A stretch of 64,000 nt of DNA, taken from the NCBI RefSeq assembly GCF_025698545.1, contig NC_068577.1:2451501-2515500 (forward strand), given 5' to 3'. This document shows positions 59,235 to 64,000 of the stretch, in pieces. Source of the stretch: Gossypium raimondii (Eukaryota > Streptophyta > Magnoliopsida > Malvales > Malvaceae). A model generated the notes under the pieces. That model did not search any database. It had not been told where the DNA came from and was given only the letters and a program-made list of their open reading frames with translations. The translations under genes and the position numbers were made by a program. The first letter of the stretch is position 1, and each line of letters starts with the position of its first letter.

Positions 59235-59820
59235 ATAAACATGTGTAAGTAACAAACAAGTAAATTAAGGAAGAAATTAAAAAGATCGAATACACAAATT
59301 TTATGTGAAAAATTCCTCTGAAGAGGATAAAAAATCAGGAGTAAAGGGATATTTCACTAATAAGATAAAAATATAAGATAGAGAGAGTCAAAATAAAGAA
59401 AATCCGAAACCCTGAAAGAAAAATATTTTGTACTAAAACACAGAATTCTCTCTTAACTATGCTATTTTCTGCATCTAAATCTAATTCGCACACTAATCTC
59501 GGTGGCTCTAAGGTGACTTATATAGTGAACATGTTACTTGGTGTCCACTTATCCTAGATACACTTTAGCTACTAATTAATGTAATATACTATTAAATGCT
59601 TAGTGTCTAATTAGGAAATAATCCAAAAATTGTCATCCAATGAATTAGCTATACATATTTTCATATCTCGGCATGATGACAGTTGCTTGTTGCGACATCG
59701 TGTTCTCTCATTACGACGTCACTCTCTGTTTTGGTCTGAAATACAAGGCATAGTCCACATAAATAATAAAGAATATTTATACGGAAAAAAAAAACAGATT
59801 TTTTCTTTCCTTGTGATGTA
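59235..59820. mobile_element. Degenerate copia-LTR-like insertion, unit B only
   Basis: The sequence AATACACAAATTTTATGTGAAAAATTCC with GAGGATAAAAAATCAGG resembles the R/U5 part of many plant copia LTRs. It has no counterpart in unit A. Borders and any coding remnant are not recognisable. A fossil. Confidence 0.35.
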
Positions 59821-60237
59821 GTAAGAGTACAAGAACATCATATTCACAATGCAGTTTGCAGTGCGTGTAAATTAGAGGTGTTGGAGAGATTCCTTCTGAA
59901 ACTAAACAAACATGAGGTTCTAAAATTTGTGCAGATTAATGGCTGTGGTTTTAAGTACAGGGTCTTGAAGTTAAGCCCCTACATGGGACGGTTGAGAGAA
60001 TGCCATCCCTTGAGATTTTTCTTTCATGAGGACCTTGGAGAATGGAGCCGAAAACATATGATATGACGTGTGGCTAAGATTCATGGAAACTGGGATTCTG
60101 TTTGCATTTGTGGCCAACTGCAACGCCTGTAAGAATTAACCAAACACAAAAATAAATTCTCGCAAACCCCTGATTCATGATAATGACCGCCGAATTTTTC
60201 AATCAAAGACGACCGGAAAAAGAAAAAGAAAAACAGT

Positions 60238-60300
60238 TCCCATTGCCTGTACTTGAACCCGGCTCTGTCGGGTAAAAACCAAGTATCCTAACCACTTAGT
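60238..60300 (-). pseudogene. tRNA-Glu pseudogene, unit B
   Basis: Matches the tRNA at 54318-54389 over the T arm, variable region, anticodon arm and D arm, but with many changes (GGGTAAAAACC in the anticodon region) and no 5' acceptor strand. It cannot fold into a tRNA. Confidence 0.75.
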
Positions 60301-60318
60301 GAATTTTTAATAAAATAT

Positions 60319-60846
60319 AACAATCCTTACTCGGTCTGATTGTCGGATCCGAGCTAAAGAATGCTATAACAATTAACGGATCAATTACATACATTTAACA
60401 TCAATAACATTCAATAATTCAACAAACACAAGTCATAATTCATGGTTAATATGATTTTCAAACAAATCCGGGTTTTAATCGAGCTTACAAAAGTTCTTAA
60501 GCTGACCCGAGTACAAATAAGGACTAAGTTAGAAATTTTTAAACAATTAGGGAAAATCATAAAATAGGACCACACAGTCGTGTGCCTAGACTATGTTAAA
60601 AACTGAAACCGTGTAGCTGGAGTCAGTCGTACGACTCCCTTTTCACATGGTTACTGAAATTTTCATACTTTTTGTTAAATTTTCCTAAGCTCAATTGAGG
60701 CTTGGATATGACTCTATATTATGTTGAATGGTTGATATGATAAAAATTTGTCATGTTTTACTGTGAATTGTTTGTTATAAGTTTGTTTCGTATGGTAGCA
60801 CACCATAATTCGTTCCTGACGACAATGATAAGTAAAGGGTGTTACA
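60319..60846 (-). mobile_element. Solo gypsy-type LTR, unit B only
   Basis: Read on the minus strand it begins TGTAACACCCTTTACTTATC and ends near GGTCTGATTG...GGATTGTTA, a style common to plant Ty3/gypsy LTRs. It interrupts the region homologous to 54390-54430 of unit A. No internal region. Broken and old. Confidence 0.55.
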
Positions 60847-60949
60847 TTATAACCTGAAGATTAATAATTTAAGGATTCCATTCATTAAGTTGCTAATGAT
60901 GGGTCGTTAAATCAATATTTCTCAAACGTACGATTAGTTATTTAATTGG

Positions 60950-63380
60950 TATTTTTTTTTGTCACTCAACTATGAAAAATTATAAAATAATCATAATATT
61001 TCGATCATTTGTTTGTTAACTCAATTACGGATATTTGAATCTACTACAACAGTAACAATGCTACATAAACTAAGTCGTTCAATTTTAAATTTTTTAAGGG
61101 CACGAAAAGTACAGTGCATAATACCCTTTAATTTGAAGTTTTTGAGGTTATGACATATATAAAAATTGTAAAGAAGAAAAATAGAGATTAGTAGTGACTT
61201 AAGAGGACAATTAAGGGACTTCATCTCACTATATAAGAAAAGTAAGTTTCAATGTCATAGGTCATCGACCCATAGTTAATTACCCAAGTACTTATAATTT
61301 TATAAAAAAATTTCATAATCCAAAATCTGACCTGGCCTTGTGATCCTGAATTCGATCTATAACTGATACTCTCGCAATCTCGCAAAGTCAACATGATGGA
61401 ATGCCTCGCGAGGGAGACATGTGAATATTTTTCCCAATCTTGCGAGGCAGGACATGCAAACACGTATGATGATACTTGGGTACGAATTTTGTCAAAAAGA
61501 TACATCTAAAATACATGTTAAACTTAAAGGAATGGTGTATCGTCTTGAGTTATATGAATAACACTTAACCATCCCTAACATATCCCATTAAAGGAGCCGT
61601 ATCTTATAAATAAGGAAAAATCGCTACATGAAAAAGGCAGAAAAACAAACCTCAACACTACCATTAAAAGAAACGTCCTCAAAGCATTAAAGAGTAGATC
61701 AAAAGTGACCCTTTTGATGATTCTAATTGTTCTACTACCATATATTAATTAGGTTGTCTATGGTTTTCTTATAAATAAATTCACCATTTAACAATAGGAA
61801 AACAAAATGTTCAATATTAAGGTTGAATTCAATTTATTGAAAAAAAATAAAAATAGGATTTGAAATATGAAAATCGGTTTCCTATTAAAATACATATACA
61901 TGATAAGATTTGAATCCAAAATATTAATCTTTATACTCTCAATCGGAAAAGGTTAGATTTTTAATGGAACTAACGAAATAAGAAAACGTTGATTATAAAA
62001 TTGAACCCACAACCATATGATTGAAAACTTTATAGTTTAACATCTATACCAAACAAAATTATTATTATAAATCTTGTAATTTTCTATTTTATGCAAATAT
62101 TTAATCATATCAGTAAGTGTGTTTTCGACATTGCAATTTTACATCCGACATTAAAATTAACAGTAAATAAAGAAAATGACCCTGAAAGTATATCAAACAC
62201 TAATGCCACAATTAACAAGAACTTCAAAAAACTTACAAAAAAAAGAAGAAGGAGATTTACATATTGTGTGACAACAAGAAAAGAAAGAACTACCCTTTTT
62301 CATTTTCTTATAATTTTTATAATGTTTTACAATTTTAAAAGTTTTATAATTTAAAATTACATTTAAAATAAATTTAGACTTTCAAATGAGTTTGGACATC
62401 TATTCATTATGGACTTGAATGTTTATATATATATATATATATTTGGAGTTTTTGAAATTTTGCTGATGTGGATAGCCATGTTAACATCACAATGGTTGAC
62501 TCAGCTGTCATTAATGACCACATCAATATAGTAATAGTCAAAGACAAAAATCATTAATCAATAGGCTTAATTGATGTGTTTTTAATGTTTGAGGACTTTT
62601 TAATTAATACAAAATTTTCCACTAAAAGTTTGTGAGTAAGATAAATAGGTAAATAGCTACTTATCCCTTAATGTTGAAAATGTTAAATTGACTTTATTTT
62701 AAAAAATGAATTATATCATCTTCTTTTTAGATATCTAAATTTACAAATAGTCTCAATTTGATCCTAATTCTAAAAATACATAAAATAATATATATATATA
62801 TATATATAATACATAAATTTATTATTACATTGTTTTGAAAATATTTATCTATTTTTGCATATTTTTGATTTTTTAGAATTAGGATTAAATTGATATCATT
62901 TGTAAATTTTGAGGGTTAATTTTTAAAATTATGATTCAATTGATATAATATGTAAAAGTTGAGGGCTAAATTTATTGTTATATGAATTTTTTTAACTATC
63001 GTAGCTTGTCGTTTGTGATTTTAACGAAATTGACCAAAATGATGTAAGTATATATCGTGGGTGTTTAAATTGTAAAATTTCTATTTTGATGCTTAAAATG
63101 AAAATTTTATAATAAAATGATAATCTATGTAGTTTACCTAATTTTAAAAAATTAATTTTATTAGACAATATTTATATTCTTTATTTATATTTGTGTGTGC
63201 GATGCACCGACTTAAATTATTAAAATTTTGACAATCGACATTTTTTATTGAAAATTTTGTATTAATTAAAAATTAATAGAGATCATTTAATATATATATA
63301 TATCGGTTTTCTATTATGATATCAAGGGAAATAATATTGCACGGGTTTGAATAGTGCAATATTATGATATCAAACAGATT
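60950..63380. other. AT-rich intergenic DNA
   Basis: A less AT-rich stretch at about 61330-61460 (CTCGCAATCTCGCAAAG, CCTCGCGAGGG, TTGCGAGGCAGG) followed by a TATA-like TTATAAATAAGG may be an LTR remnant. (TA)n runs occur at about 62427-62443, 62790-62808 and 63290-63302. No gene is seen; the frame at 62091-62354 has no support. Confidence 0.35.
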
Positions 63381-63390
63381 TGAATTGTAA

Positions 63391-63938
63391 ATAGATTTGT
63401 TCATGGGTTATTCGTTCAGGCCCAAAGGCCTGTCCGAAACTTAGGAGAGTTTCAGTAAAAATATTAGGCCTGAAAAATGGGCTTAAGCAAAAAATGAGGC
63501 CTATTTAAAATAAGAGTTGGACTTAGTTTGAACATTCAAGGCTCAACTCGACCTATTTTTAAGTTTATAATACTTTATATTATATTATTTTTTTATATGA
63601 TGTAATTTAGAACACATTTAAAAAAATAAACCTATACTAAATATATAATATTACTTTAATGTAAACATTAAAATAAAGTTAACATGACTATATAAAAATT
63701 TTCAATAAATAAAAAATGTATAAAATTATTAAATATTAAACTAATATAATATAAATATTTTTTTAAAAACAAAAAAAATATGGACGGGCCTAAATGGGCT
63801 TGGGCTAATCTTTTACAAATATGGGCTAGTTTGGGTAATATTTTAAGCCCATATTTTAGGTCGGGTCGGGCTTGGACAAGTATAAAGTATGTTAATATCA
63901 TGCTTAAGCCCAACCCGACCCGGCTCATGAACACCTCT
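63391..63938. mobile_element. 548-bp hAT-like element, perfect 8-bp TSD
   Basis: AATTGTAA at 63383-63390 and 63939-63946 is an exact 8-bp target duplication, the length made by hAT transposases. Termini ATAGATTTGTTCATGGGTT and, inward from the right, AGAGGTGTTCATGAGCC are inverted repeats. The subterminal parts are rich in GGCCCAAGCC-type words, the middle is AT-rich, and no transposase frame is seen. Best-preserved of four family members here. Confidence 0.8.
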
Positions 63939-64000
63939 AATTGTAACGTAGTATTATGGTATCAAAATTCTTTTCACAAGAGAGAAATATTAATTTAGAA

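Larger units (their letters stand above)
54641..60950. repeat. Tandem segmental duplication, unit B
   Basis: Colinear with 47163-54640: truncated BBX, spacer, aldolase 2, conserved block and tRNA remnant. It is shorter because it lacks the unit A insertions, and has its own insertions at about 59235-59820 and 60319-60846. The right limit is set where similarity to 54400-54640 fades (about 60950). Confidence 0.8.

Noticed and set aside
62427-63302. (TA)n tracts as a possible origin or matrix attachment site
   Set aside because: Simple dinucleotide runs are expected in AT-rich plant DNA; nothing else supports a function.
1-64000. CRISPR arrays, operons, bacterial or organelle genes
   Set aside because: Introns, plant gene families and transposon types show nuclear plant DNA; the direct repeats seen have no regular short spacers.

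Overview
The window is nuclear DNA of a flowering plant. The genes have GT-AG introns, the intergenic DNA is very AT-rich and full of small transposons, and every recognisable protein is of a eudicot type. Repeat style and protein details suggest Malvales, possibly cotton (Gossypium); that assignment is inference.

Region by region: (1) 1787-4733 (+), an OBERON3-like PHD-finger protein in two exons. (2) 9263-10189 (-), a cytochrome b561 (transmembrane ascorbate ferrireductase) in four exons. (3) 10.2-28.4 kb, an 18 kb gene-free interval of nested small elements: Mutator-like TIR elements with intact 9-bp target duplications, hAT-like elements, tRNA-derived SINEs, a LINE tail, and a Pack-MULE-like element (23217-24004) carrying a captured exon of the ER chaperone BiP/HSP70. 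(4) 28485-30485 (+), a group III xyloglucan endotransglucosylase/hydrolase of the XTH27/28 type. (5) 31833-36262 (-), a multi-exon pseudogene of the anthranilate synthase beta subunit that has lost its catalytic His and carries a solo-LTR-like insertion. Further fragments of its 5' end flank a gag-only LTR element (about 36.96-38.72 kb). (6) 39518-40180 (+), a 134-residue U11/U12-20K (ZMAT5-type) minor-spliceosome protein. (7) 41.5-46.2 kb, degenerate copia and gypsy remains and TIR elements. (8) 46624-47728 (+), a double B-box protein of the BBX18/19 type, next to 50057-51679 (-), a chloroplast fructose-bisphosphate aldolase. (9) A tandem segmental duplication: unit A about 47.16-54.64 kb, unit B about 54.64-60.95 kb. 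Unit B has a complete second aldolase (56885-58512, -), a BBX copy lacking its 5' exons (54641-55235), and a decayed copy of the tRNA-Glu(CUC) gene whose intact copy (54318-54389, -) ends unit A. (10) 60.3-64 kb, repeats only.

Two neighbourhoods look ancient. OBE3, cytochrome b561 and XTH28 are, from memory, consecutive in Arabidopsis (At1g14740, At1g14730, At1g14720). BBX18/19 sit beside FBA1/FBA2 in Arabidopsis (At2g21320/At2g21330 and At4g38960/At4g38970). The genes work in unrelated processes: chromatin reading and meristem function, trans-membrane electron transfer, wall remodelling, minor splicing, light signalling, and the Calvin cycle. The two units of the tandem duplication act as a clock, because unit B keeps empty target sites for transposons present only in unit A.
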